Of a stretch of DNA of 64,000 nucleotides, positions 53,953 to 61,456 are shown one piece after another (positions within the stretch are counted from its first letter, which is position 1; every line of letters starts with the position of its first letter). The stretch is from Meridianimaribacter flavus. Its GTDB lineage: Bacteria; Bacteroidota; Bacteroidia; Flavobacteriales; Flavobacteriaceae. Made by a program: the position numbers and the translations under genes. Under the pieces are notes generated by a model, which worked only from the letters and a program-made list of their open reading frames with translations, did not search any database and was not told the DNA's origin. The stretch spans positions 62,001 to 126,000 of the forward strand of contig NZ_SOQZ01000007.1 in NCBI RefSeq assembly GCF_004366715.1, written 5' to 3'.

Positions 53953-56094
53953 ATGAAAAAAACTAAATTAATTCTTATTGCATTTTTAATTTCTTTACCT
54001 ACTTCATTTTTTGCAAATGAAGGCATGTGGTTTTTAATGCATATCGACAGATTAAATCAACGCGATATGCAAAAAATGGGACTTCAGTTAACTGCCGAAG
54101 AAATTTATAGCATCAACAACCAAAGCCTTAAAGATGCCATTGTACAATTTAATGGTGGTTGTACTGCAAGTATTATTTCTGAAAACGGACTGGTTTTAAC
54201 TAACCATCACTGTGGTTACAATGCAATTGCCGAATTATCAACTGCAGAACAAAACCATTTAAAAAATGGGTTTTGGGCAAAATCACTTTCAGAAGAATTA
54301 AAACCTGAGCGCTTATACGTGAGGTTTTTTGTTAGAATGGATGACGTTTCAAACCGTATATTATCTCAAGTTAACGATTCAATGACCGAAGAAGAGCGTG
54401 AAGCTGCCATTAACAAAGAAATTGCAAAAATTGAGCAAGAAAATAACGAAGGTGGTAAATATACCGTTTCTGTTCGTTCGTTTTTTCAAGGTAACGAATA
54501 TTACTACTTCGTTTATGAAGATTATACTGACGTAAGACTAGTAGGAACACCATCTGACAAAATAGGAAAATTTGGTGGAGACACTGATAACTGGGAGTGG
54601 CCTCGTCATACAGGAGATTTCTCTATTTTTAGAGTATATGCTGATGCTAATGGTAATCCTGCTCAATATTCAACTAGTAACGTTCCTTTAAAATCAAAAT
54701 ATCACTTACCTGTAAATATTTCAGGTGTTGAAGAAAATGATTTTGCAATGATTTTAGGTTATCCAGGAAGAACTAACCGTTGGATGCCTGCAGAAGGTAT
54801 TGAGCAAAATGTTAATTATACTTATCCTGCTTGGGTTGAAGGTTCAAAGCTTAGTATGGACGTTATGAAAAAATATATGGATAAAGATGAGTCCATAAAT
54901 TTAATGTACGCCTCTAAATATGCAAGCATAGCAAACTATTGGAAAAATAGACAAGGGATGATTGATGCCTTAACAGCTCATAAAACTGCTGAAACTAAAC
55001 GAAAGGTAGAGAAAAAGTTTGATAAATGGGCTAACAAAAAACCTAATAAAGAAACCTATGGAGATGTAATTAGTAACATAAACAACTACTACAACTTAAC
55101 AAACGAAAAAGCTAAACATGACAATTACCTTAGAATAATGTTACGTTCTAGTACGTTTTCAATGTTACCTTATCGTATAGGAAAAGGGTTTGAAGCCTAT
55201 ATTGAAGCTAATGAAGCAAAGCGTAAAGAATTATTACCTGAATTAACTAAATTCATTGAGAATTCTTATAAAGATTTCCACCTTCCTTTAGAAAAAGAAA
55301 TGTTAGCAGCTCAATTAGAACTTTATACTTCTAAATCTAATTACGACTTACCAGAAGTAGTATTGAATGTTTCTGAAAGCAATGATTTTAATTCGTTTAT
55401 TGACACAATCTTTAAGTTAAGTTTATTTTCATCAAAAGAACGCGCAGAAGCGTTTTTAAAATATCCTGATGCTAATTTACTAGCTAACGATCCTCTCTAT
55501 AAACTTTCATCAGGTTTATTAGAAAAATACAGAGAACAACCTGAACATCTAAAACAACCACTAGAAGACTACCAAAAATCTTTTAGATTGTTAGTTGATG
55601 GGTTAAGAAAATCTGAATTAAGTAATATAAAATATCCAGATGCTAACTCTACATTACGTCTATCTTATGGTAAAGTAAGAGCCTTACCTAATGATCCAAG
55701 AAACGATGCTACTGTAAATAACTACACAACTTTTAAAGGCTTAATCAATAAATATAAGCCTAATGATGATGAGTTTGATTTACCTCAAGGCATACTAGAC
55801 ATTTACAATAAAAAAGACTACGGTAGATACGCTAATAGTAAAGGTGAATTGCCTGTAAACTTCTTATCAGATAATGATATTACTGGAGGAAACTCTGGTT
55901 CTCCAGTACTAAATGGAAAAGGAGAATTAATTGGTTTAGCCTTTGACGGAAACATTGAAGCTATGGCTGGAGATGTTATTTTTGACTCAAGCCTACAAAG
56001 AACTATTAATGTTGATATAAGATTTGTACTATGGTTAATAGACAAATACGCAAAATCAAGCCACATTGTTGATGAGTTAAGTATTGTTGAATAA
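53953..56094 (+). CDS. S46 family dipeptidyl peptidase (DPP7/DPP11 type)
   Basis: The 713-residue periplasmic serine peptidase has a signal peptide ending SFFA, then NEGMWFLMHIDRLNQRDMQK. The catalytic His is in GLVLTNHHCGYN (about 85), the Asp in a mid-protein DNWEWPRHTGDFS block and the Ser in DITGGNSGSPVLNG near residue 650. LAFDGNIEAMAGD follows; Gly after FD is the pocket residue of the DPP7-like, hydrophobic-preferring type, whereas DPP11 has Arg there. It removes dipeptides from oligopeptides during protein use. Its promoter has two Fur-type palindromes, which is unexpected for a peptidase. Confidence 0.92.
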   Translation: MKKTKLILIAFLISLPTSFFANEGMWFLMHIDRLNQRDMQKMGLQLTAEEIYSINNQSLKDAIVQFNGGCTASIISENGLVLTNHHCGYNAIAELSTAEQNHLKNGFWAKSLSEELKPERLYVRFFVRMDDVSNRILSQVNDSMTEEEREAAINKEIAKIEQENNEGGKYTVSVRSFFQGNEYYYFVYEDYTDVRLVGTPSDKIGKFGGDTDNWEWPRHTGDFSIFRVYADANGNPAQYSTSNVPLKSKYHLPVNISGVEENDFAMILGYPGRTNRWMPAEGIEQNVNYTYPAWVEGSKLSMDVMKKYMDKDESINLMYASKYASIANYWKNRQGMIDALTAHKTAETKRKVEKKFDKWANKKPNKETYGDVISNINNYYNLTNEKAKHDNYLRIMLRSSTFSMLPYRIGKGFEAYIEANEAKRKELLPELTKFIENSYKDFHLPLEKEMLAAQLELYTSKSNYDLPEVVLNVSESNDFNSFIDTIFKLSLFSSKERAEAFLKYPDANLLANDPLYKLSSGLLEKYREQPEHLKQPLEDYQKSFRLLVDGLRKSELSNIKYPDANSTLRLSYGKVRALPNDPRNDATVNNYTTFKGLINKYKPNDDEFDLPQGILDIYNKKDYGRYANSKGELPVNFLSDNDITGGNSGSPVLNGKGELIGLAFDGNIEAMAGDVIFDSSLQRTINVDIRFVLWLIDKYAKSSHIVDELSIVE

Positions 56095-56117
56095 AAGTAA
56101 ACACTCATTGATAATAT

Positions 56118-56150
56118 AAAAAAAGCAGCTATAAAATAGCTGCTTTTTAT
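56118..56150. terminator. Bidirectional Rho-independent terminator
   Basis: AAAAAGCAGCTAT pairs with ATAGCTGCTTTTT around a 3-base loop, with T runs on both strands. It serves the S46 peptidase and the convergent Fur-family gene. Confidence 0.85.
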
Positions 56151-56166
56151 TTTTATAAATATTATA

Positions 56167-56547
56167 TTATTTAACACAAGACTCACATTTTCCTTGAATT
56201 AAAACATGAGAGACAACTACTTCTCGATTAGGTATTTTTGGAATAGAAACATCAACTGACAAGCATTCTACCTTACCACAATTTAAACATTGAAAATGAG
56301 GATGCGCATCATGGTGATGAGCTTCATCACAATCTTTACATTTGGCATACCACGTTAATCCATCTTTACCTATAAATGAGTGTAAATGCCCACTCTCTTC
56401 TAAACGTTCCAAAATACGATAAACAGTTGTTTTATTCATTTCATCTTCTAGTTGTTTTACCAACTCTACAACTGACATTGCATTCTCAGCTTTATTAAAT
56501 AAGGTTAAAAGCGCTTCTACTGATTTGGTCTTTCTTATTATTGCCAT
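56167..56547 (-). CDS. Fur-family metal-dependent repressor (Zur- or PerR-like)
   Basis: The 126-residue repressor has a winged helix (LTLFNKAENAMSVVELVKQL, NKTTVYRILERLEESGHLHS). A His-rich metal site follows (AHHHDAHPHFQC). Zinc ligands are CLNC (87/90) and CESC (121/124). The missing long N-terminal extension and the HHHDAHPHF run fit a zinc or iron sensor; which one cannot be read. It appears to be leaderless, with TAACTTTG four bases before the ATG. A palindrome ACAAC-TAT-GTTGT between its -33 and -7 boxes suggests autoregulation. It converges on the peptidase terminator. Confidence 0.9.
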   Translation of the reverse strand: MAIIRKTKSVEALLTLFNKAENAMSVVELVKQLEDEMNKTTVYRILERLEESGHLHSFIGKDGLTWYAKCKDCDEAHHHDAHPHFQCLNCGKVECLSVDVSIPKIPNREVVVSHVLIQGKCESCVK

Positions 56548-56551
56548 AACT

Positions 56552-56582
56552 CAAAGTTATCACAACTATGTTGTAAAACCAA
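56552..56582 (-). promoter_or_regulatory. Promoter of the Fur-family gene, leaderless type
   Basis: On the minus strand TTG (56582-56580) and TAACTTTG (56559-56552) are 20 bp apart, and only four bases separate the box from the ATG at 56547. Transcription should start at or beside the start codon. Palindrome 56562-56574 lies in the spacer. Confidence 0.6.
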
Positions 56583-56612
56583 ATAATAAAATTATATTTG
56601 CAACCTAGTTGC
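56562..56612 (+). promoter_or_regulatory. MerC-gene promoter with two operator-like palindromes
   Basis: TTG (56571-56573) and TATATTTG (56593-56600) are 19 bp apart. ACAAC-TAT-GTTGT (56562-56574) covers the -33 box. GCAAC-CTA-GTTGC (56600-56612) starts on the last base of the -7 box and covers the start site. The centres are 38 bp apart, mirroring the S46 promoter at 53783-53832. The first site also lies in the divergent fur promoter. Confidence 0.65.
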
Positions 56613-56629
56613 ATTAATAATTATATTAA

Positions 56630-57034
56630 GTGAAAATTATTTTACAAAAACCAGATACAGTTGGAGCGCTTGCAAGTACGCTATGTTTACTCCATTGTAT
56701 TGCCACACCTTTGCTCTTCATAGTACACTCTTGTGCTGCTGGAGGTTGTGCTTCAAGTCCTTTTTGGTGGAAAAGTTTAGATTTTATCTTTCTTGCTATT
56801 TCATTACTAGCAGTAAAACGTTCTACTCAAAACACATCAAAGCCTTTCATGAAGCCTTTGTTATGGATTAATTGGTCTTGTTTATTTTTTTTAATAATAA
56901 ATGAAAGACTATTGTGGATTTCATTACCTGAAAGCTTAATGCATATCTCTTCTGTTTCTTTAGCAGTGTTACATATTTATAATTTAAAATACTGCCTGTG
57001 TAAAACCGATAAATGCTGTACAAACAGTATATAA
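56630..57034 (+). CDS. MerC-domain membrane protein
   Basis: The 134-residue protein starts at GTG 56630 (read as MKIILQKPDTVGALASTLCL) and has about four membrane helices. The MerC metal motif is CLLHC (Cys19, His22, Cys23), followed by ATPLLF and a Cys-rich loop (HSCAAGGC). It ends CLCKTDKCCTNS, with five cysteines. MerC proteins carry Hg2+ in mercury operons, but stand-alone flavobacterial copies next to Fur-family genes probably handle other metals such as zinc. It is divergent from the Fur-family gene with shared operators. Confidence 0.85.
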   Translation: MKIILQKPDTVGALASTLCLLHCIATPLLFIVHSCAAGGCASSPFWWKSLDFIFLAISLLAVKRSTQNTSKPFMKPLLWINWSCLFFLIINERLLWISLPESLMHISSVSLAVLHIYNLKYCLCKTDKCCTNSI

Positions 57035-57127
57035 ATCTTAAGTAGATAATCTTATCTTATGTAAAAACTGTAAGATAAATTTGCTGTACTAATTAACAAA
57101 CAAATAAAATTAATAAAGTAAAAACAA

Positions 57128-57168
57128 AAAACCCTAACTCATTATTTTCAAATGAATTAGGATTTTAT
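57128..57168 (-). terminator. Terminator-like hairpin after the tRNA
   Basis: CCTAACTCATT pairs with AATGAATTAGG (one mismatch) around a short AT loop. On the minus strand it is followed by TTTTTTG, so it ends the tRNA-Arg transcript. Confidence 0.6.
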
Positions 57169-57172
57169 CTAG

Positions 57173-57246
57173 TGACCTCGACAGGATTCAAACCTGTAAC
57201 CTTCTGAGCCGTAATCAGATGCGCTATTCAGTTGCGCCACGAGGCC
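57173..57246 (-). tRNA. tRNA-Arg (anticodon ACG)
   Basis: On the minus strand the 7-bp acceptor stem is GGCCTCG with CGAGGTC (one G-U) and A as discriminator. The D stem is GCGC/GCGC, the anticodon stem TCTGA/TCAGA with loop TTACGGC (anticodon ACG), and the T stem ACAGG/CCTGT with loop TTTGAAT. All 74 bases account for a standard cloverleaf. The ACG first base should become inosine by TadA. The CCA end is not encoded. Confidence 0.95.
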
Positions 57247-57319
57247 GTTTTAAAGTGGGTGCAAATATAATACTTTTATTAAAAAACTTCCAAACAATTA
57301 TTTCAAAAATGTATTTCCT

Positions 57320-57327
57320 TATTTTTG
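57320..57327 (+). promoter_or_regulatory. Candidate -7 box of the Crp/Fnr gene (TATTTTTG)
   Basis: TATTTTTG ends four bases before the ATG at 57332, the same spacing as at 13040 and 56552. It predicts a leaderless transcript. No TTG is obvious at the -33 position. Confidence 0.4.
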
Positions 57328-57331
57328 ATGT

Positions 57332-57967
57332 ATGATACAAAAAGAAATTTTAGCGCCTTTTCATTATAATTTTGACGAACAATTGGTAAATAGCATAACC
57401 AAGAATGGTGTATTAAAAACGTTTGAAGCTAATGACATTATTATGGATATTGATCAAGAACTCACACACGTTCCTCTATTGCTTGAAGGCAACATTAAAG
57501 TATTTAGAGAGGACAACAATGGTAACGAACTTTTATTATATGTTCTCGAAACTGGAGATACCTGTGCAATGTCTCTTACCTGTTGTATGGCTAAATCAAA
57601 AAGTAAAATACGAGCTGTTGCTGACAAAACCTCAACAGTTATCATGATTCCTAATGAAAAAATGAGTGAATGGTTTCATAATAATGATAGTTGGAGAAAC
57701 TTTATTCTTCAAAGCTATCAAATACGCTTTAATGAAATGCTAGAAACTATCGATACACTTGCATTTATGAAAATGGATGAGCGTTTATTTAAATACTTAA
57801 TTGACCAAGTAAAACTAAATGCATCTACTACAATTAGTAAAACCCATCAAAATATTGCAGAAGACCTTCACACCTCTAGAGTTGTAATTTCTAGACTATT
57901 GAAACAACTAGAAAATGATAACAAAATAAAACTCAGTAGAAATAAAATAGAAGTTTTAGACTTTTAA
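57332..57967 (+). CDS. Crp/Fnr-family regulator with a cysteine cluster
   Basis: The 211-residue protein has a cyclic-nucleotide-type beta roll (residues 20-120: FEANDIIMDIDQELTHVPLL, GNIKVFREDNNGNELLLYVL) and a winged helix (about 150-211, ISKTHQNIAEDLHTSRVVIS, RLLKQLENDNKIKLSRNKIE). Cys78, Cys84 and Cys85 sit in GDTCAMSLTCCMA, exactly where the effector fold bends. The Arg/Ser of a cAMP site is missing. Two YeeE/YedE-type genes follow, so a thiol or sulfane-sulfur signal is possible. An Fnr iron-sulfur cluster with four N-terminal Cys is not present. Confidence 0.85.
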   Translation: MIQKEILAPFHYNFDEQLVNSITKNGVLKTFEANDIIMDIDQELTHVPLLLEGNIKVFREDNNGNELLLYVLETGDTCAMSLTCCMAKSKSKIRAVADKTSTVIMIPNEKMSEWFHNNDSWRNFILQSYQIRFNEMLETIDTLAFMKMDERLFKYLIDQVKLNASTTISKTHQNIAEDLHTSRVVISRLLKQLENDNKIKLSRNKIEVLDF

Positions 57968-58011
57968 GTAACATTTATCACACAACGATAATTTACTTAA
58001 AAGTAACTTTG
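57960..58011 (+). promoter_or_regulatory. Inverted repeat and promoter before the YeeE/YedE genes
   Basis: ACTTTTAAGTAA (57960-57971) and TTACTTAAAAGT (57993-58004) are exact reverse complements, 21 bp apart. The second arm runs into TAACTTTG (58004-58011), a -7 box 14 bp before the ATG at 58026. The repeat could be a hairpin ending the regulator transcript or an operator for the regulator. Confidence 0.5.
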
Positions 58012-58025
58012 CAAAAATTAAATTT

Positions 58026-58589
58026 ATGATAGACTATATTTTACAACCTTGGCCTTGGTATGTTACTGGTCCTTTGATAGCCTTAGTAATGTTTACACTT
58101 ATTTACTTTGGAAAAACATTTGGGATGTCGTCAAACTTAAGAACATTTTGCGCCCTTGGTGGTGCAGGAAAAAAAGTGTCTTTTTTTAATATAAACTGGA
58201 GAGACTACAAATGGAATCTTATTGTAGTATTAGGTGCTGTCATTGGTGGTTTTATCGCTCAATTTTATTTGTCAGAACCTACTAATATTGACCTAAACCC
58301 AAAAACTATTGAAAGCCTTAATGCTTTAGGTTTCAATAACGTTGGTAAATCACTGTTACCACCAGAACTCTATAGTTTAGACTCTATTTTCACCATTAAA
58401 AATTTAGCCATTTTAATTATTGGTGGCTTTTTAGTTGGTTTTGGTACTCGCTATGCTGGAGGTTGTACTTCTGGTCATGCCATAACAGGTATAAGTAGTT
58501 TACAATTACCTTCTCTTATTGCAGTTATAGGTTTTTTTATTGGTGGCCTAGTAATGATTCACTTATTGTTTCCTTTAATTTTTGGTTAG
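58026..58589 (+). CDS. YeeE/YedE-family sulfur transporter half (N-terminal type)
   Basis: The 187-residue membrane protein has about five helices. SNLRTFCALGGAGKKVSFFN carries one conserved Cys, and GFLVGFGTRYAGGCTSGHAI holds the signature RYAGGCTSGH, whose Cys carries sulfur in thiosulfate transporters of the TsuA group. GLVMIHLLFPLIF ends the protein. It and the next gene together equal one full YeeE/YedE transporter. They probably import thiosulfate or a related sulfur anion, or export sulfur equivalents during sulfide detoxification; the direction is not visible. Confidence 0.85.
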   Translation: MIDYILQPWPWYVTGPLIALVMFTLIYFGKTFGMSSNLRTFCALGGAGKKVSFFNINWRDYKWNLIVVLGAVIGGFIAQFYLSEPTNIDLNPKTIESLNALGFNNVGKSLLPPELYSLDSIFTIKNLAILIIGGFLVGFGTRYAGGCTSGHAITGISSLQLPSLIAVIGFFIGGLVMIHLLFPLIFG

Positions 58590-58590
58590 T

Positions 58591-59004
58591 ATGAAGTATT
58601 TAAAATTTTTATTAGTAGGTATCTTCTTCGGAATTGTTTTAGTAAAGTCTGAAGCTGTATCATGGTATCGCATTTATGAAATGTTCAAATTTGAATCGTT
58701 TCACATGTACGGAATTATAGGAAGCGCTGTATTAACTGGTATTTTACTATTACAAATAGCTAAGATTTTAAAACTAAAAAATATTGAAGGCACTCAAGTT
58801 AATGTTCCTAAAAAGGATATGGGATTAACACGTTACATTGTAGGTGGTTCAATATTTGGACTAGGTTGGGCACTTTCTGGAGCTTGCCCTGGACCAATGT
58901 ATATTTTGGTTGGTACAGGTGTTTTTAGTATGCTTATAGTTATAGCTGCTGCTATATTTGGAACTTACATTTACGGTGTTTTAAAAGACAAATTGCCTCA
59001 CTAA
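58591..59004 (+). CDS. YeeE/YedE-family sulfur transporter half (DUF6691 type)
   Basis: The 137-residue protein starts one base after the preceding stop (ATG at 58591; an in-frame TTG nine bases earlier is less likely). Four helices and GGSIFGLGWALSGACPGPMY contain the second sulfur-carrying Cys motif (SGACPGP). It is the complement of the preceding half. The gene ends 4 bp inside the convergent clpS gene. It is probably translationally coupled to its partner. Confidence 0.85.
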   Translation: MKYLKFLLVGIFFGIVLVKSEAVSWYRIYEMFKFESFHMYGIIGSAVLTGILLLQIAKILKLKNIEGTQVNVPKKDMGLTRYIVGGSIFGLGWALSGACPGPMYILVGTGVFSMLIVIAAAIFGTYIYGVLKDKLPH

Positions 59005-59276
59005 ACAATTTCAGCACTTAAACCTGCTTCCAAGAGTTTAGAGCAGCGTGGTTTTAAATCGTCGTAATCACCAGTTTTTACAGTACATTTCCCTTTGTAA
59101 TGGACTATAATAGAGCATTGCTCTGCTTGTTCAGGAGTATGATCACAAGCAAAAATTAAAGTTTCAATAACATGGTCAAAAGTATTGACATCGTCATTGT
59201 AAAGCACAATTTCGTTTTGTCTTAGGGTGTCTTCTTTAAAAAGAACTTCTTCTGATGTTTTTTCTATAGTTCCCAT
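59001..59276 (-). CDS. clpS: ATP-dependent Clp protease adaptor ClpS
   Basis: The 91-residue adaptor has a flexible start (MGTIEKTSEEVLFKEDTLRQ), the conserved VLYNDDVNTFDHVIETLIFA (N-degron pocket residues) and a C-terminal LEAGLSAEIV. It delivers N-end-rule substrates to ClpAP-type machines. Tight match, usual length. It follows prmA with an 18-bp gap and converges on the YeeE/YedE half with a 4-bp overlap. Confidence 0.95.
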   Translation of the reverse strand: MGTIEKTSEEVLFKEDTLRQNEIVLYNDDVNTFDHVIETLIFACDHTPEQAEQCSIIVHYKGKCTVKTGDYDDLKPRCSKLLEAGLSAEIV

Positions 59277-59294
59277 TCTTCTTCTTTTTTTAGA

Positions 59295-60131
59295 CTAATT
59301 TAAAAATTTTAGAGCAACCCAATGGTTTTTCTCTAAAGTTTCAACGAGTTTTAACATATGCTTATTACATTCAGCCTCTAAAACTGGTATATCATCTTTA
59401 TAAAAACCACTTAAGAGCAACATGCCATTTTTGTTCAAACATGCTACATATTTGTCTAAATCGTTTAAAAGGATATTTCGATTTATATTAGCTATAATAA
59501 CATCATAATGTTTATCTACCAATAAGCTTGCATCTCCTTCTAAAACTGTAATATGCTCACAATTATTACGTTCTACATTTTCTAAACTATTTAAATAACA
59601 CCAGTTATCATAGTCTATGGCATCAATTGGTTTTGCGCCTTTCATTTCAGCTAAAATCGCTAAAACTCCTGTTCCGCAACCCATATCTAAAACCGATTTA
59701 TCTTTAAAATCATTATTAAGAATATACTGTATCATCATATGTGTGGTTTCATGATGACCAGTACCAAAACTCATTTTTGGTTCAATAATTATATCGTACT
59801 CTGTATTTGGTTTGTCATGAAAAGGCGCACGTACCGAACATTTCTCATCTACAACTATTGGTGTGAAGTTTTTTTCCCATTCTTCATTCCAATTGGTTTG
59901 CTCAATGTCTTCAAACGAAAAAGAAATTTCAAACTCATCAGAGTTTAAAATTTGTATATCGTCTAAAATAGTTTCACTCCACTCCTCTTTTTGAATGTAC
60001 GCTGTAACACCTTCTTCTGTTTCAACAAAACTTTCAAAACCAGCATAACCTAATTCAGCAATCAAAATTTCAACAGCTGGTTGCAACGGTTGTACTTTAA
60101 AGTAATAGCCTATGTATATTGTATTTGACAT
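59295..60131 (-). CDS. prmA: Ribosomal protein L11 methyltransferase
   Basis: PrmA trimethylates lysines of ribosomal protein L11 using S-adenosylmethionine. The 278-residue protein has the substrate-recognition N-terminal domain (EILIAELGYAGFESFVETEE, EEWEKNFTPIVV) and the methyltransferase fold: PKMSFGTGHHETTHMMIQYI, VLDMGCGTGVLAILAEMKGA and IIANINRNILLND. All are PrmA hallmarks. A candidate TAAATTTG box at 60143-60150 (minus strand) lies 11 bp upstream. It is probably cotranscribed with clpS. Confidence 0.92.
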   Translation of the reverse strand: MSNTIYIGYYFKVQPLQPAVEILIAELGYAGFESFVETEEGVTAYIQKEEWSETILDDIQILNSDEFEISFSFEDIEQTNWNEEWEKNFTPIVVDEKCSVRAPFHDKPNTEYDIIIEPKMSFGTGHHETTHMMIQYILNNDFKDKSVLDMGCGTGVLAILAEMKGAKPIDAIDYDNWCYLNSLENVERNNCEHITVLEGDASLLVDKHYDVIIANINRNILLNDLDKYVACLNKNGMLLLSGFYKDDIPVLEAECNKHMLKLVETLEKNHWVALKFLN

Positions 60132-60142
60132 CTTTTTTTTTG

Positions 60143-60150
60143 CAAATTTA
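60143..60150 (-). promoter_or_regulatory. Candidate -7 box for prmA (TAAATTTG)
   Basis: The minus strand reads TAAATTTG, 11 bases before the prmA ATG. No -33 TTG was found. The leader would be very short. Confidence 0.4.
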
Positions 60151-60173
60151 CTAATCCTTAATTTAGTTACTCT

Positions 60174-60181
60174 TACTTTTG
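60174..60181 (+). promoter_or_regulatory. Candidate -7 box for the porin gene (TACTTTTG)
   Basis: TACTTTTG fits TAnnTTTG and lies 19 bp before the ATG at 60201. No -33 TTG stands out. It is back to back with the prmA box. Confidence 0.4.
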
Positions 60182-60200
60182 TAGCTAAATTGATTTTAAA

Positions 60201-61403
60201 ATGAACAAACTCATTATTGCTTTATGTCTTTTTTGCTTTTGTACAATAACAAATGCTCAAGACAATAACGATATTAAACTTTCTGCACTTCCTTATTATA
60301 GCTACGGAAAAGGACTAGGTATTACCTCTCCTGATAGTATTTTTAAGTTGAATATTCGATTTAGAATGCAAAATCGTTTAACGTATTTAAACAACGAAGA
60401 CGAAGATCCTGCTTATGAAGCCATGATAAGACGTTTACGTTTACGTTTTGACGGTTATGTTGGTGACCCAAAAATAATTTATGTAATTCAGTTATCGTTT
60501 TCTCCAAACGATGTTGGAGCTATTGAGGATGGCGAAAACCTCAACATTATAAGAGATGCTATTGTGTTTTATAGACCAGATAATCACTGGAACATTGGTT
60601 TTGGTCAAACAAAATTACCTGGTAACAGACAACGTATTAACTCTTCGGGAGCTTTACAACTTACAGATCGTTCTATCAACAACGCTCGTTTTAATATTGA
60701 TAGAGATTTTGGTTTGCAAGTGTATTATTTAAACGAATTACAAAATCAGTTTTCTTACAATGTTAAAACTGCGATTAGTACAGGTGAAGGTAGAAACTGG
60801 ACCAAAGACCCTGACAATGGATTAGCATTTACAGGTCGATTAGAATTGTTTCCTTTTGGTGCATTTAAAAACAATGGAACTCTTTTTGAAGGTGATATCA
60901 AGCGAGAAGCTACGCCTAAACTAATGTTATCTGGTGTGTATCATTATAATGAAAAAGCAAGACGAACCAGAGGCACTCTAGGTGACGATTTATTTGAGCA
61001 GCGCGATATGCAATCTGTTCTTTTAGACGCGATTTTAAAGTATAATGGTTGGGCGTTTCAAACTGCTTATATGAATAGAACAACTAACAACCCTATAACG
61101 GTAAACCCTGAAGACAATACTGACACTAGATACGTTTTTGTTGGCCATGGATTTGATGCGCAATTGAGTTATGTTTTTGAAAACAACTACGAACTTATAG
61201 GTAGATATTCGTATCAAAAACCTCATGAAGATATTGAAGCCTTAACTCCACAAACCAATCAATACAGTTTGGGTGTAACTAAATACATTTGGGAACACGC
61301 TTTAAAACTGCAAGCCGAAGTTACCAATAGCGATTTAAGCTATTTCGATTCTAGCAGTGCTAATAATTGGTATGTGCGCTTTCAGGTTGAAATAGGTATA
61401 TAA
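60201..61403 (+). CDS. Phosphate-selective porin O/P family protein
   Basis: The 400-residue porin has a signal peptide ending TNAQ, then FKLNIRFRMQNRLTYLNNED and YEAMIRRLRLRFDGYVGDPK. NIGFGQTKLPGNRQRINSSG and QLTDRSINNARFNIDRDFGL are typical of the Porin O/P family. A 16-strand barrel ends NWYVRFQVEIGI. The family allows anions such as phosphate through the outer membrane, but flavobacterial members have varied specificity. It is a monocistronic gene with a strong terminator 3' of it. Confidence 0.85.
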   Translation: MNKLIIALCLFCFCTITNAQDNNDIKLSALPYYSYGKGLGITSPDSIFKLNIRFRMQNRLTYLNNEDEDPAYEAMIRRLRLRFDGYVGDPKIIYVIQLSFSPNDVGAIEDGENLNIIRDAIVFYRPDNHWNIGFGQTKLPGNRQRINSSGALQLTDRSINNARFNIDRDFGLQVYYLNELQNQFSYNVKTAISTGEGRNWTKDPDNGLAFTGRLELFPFGAFKNNGTLFEGDIKREATPKLMLSGVYHYNEKARRTRGTLGDDLFEQRDMQSVLLDAILKYNGWAFQTAYMNRTTNNPITVNPEDNTDTRYVFVGHGFDAQLSYVFENNYELIGRYSYQKPHEDIEALTPQTNQYSLGVTKYIWEHALKLQAEVTNSDLSYFDSSSANNWYVRFQVEIGI

Positions 61404-61438
61404 AAAAACGGTCTTAAAATTTTAAGACCGTTTTTTTT
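61402..61438. terminator. Bidirectional terminator
   Basis: AAAAAAACGGTCTTAAAA is followed directly by its exact reverse complement (36 bp without loop), with T runs on both strands. It lies between the porin and the convergent tpiA gene. Confidence 0.85.
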
Positions 61439-61456
61439 ATATTATTTACTTTTTAA

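Noticed and set aside
61402-61438. 36-bp perfect palindrome between porin and tpiA, possibly a special site
   Set aside because: It lies between convergent genes and has T runs on both sides, so a bidirectional terminator explains it.
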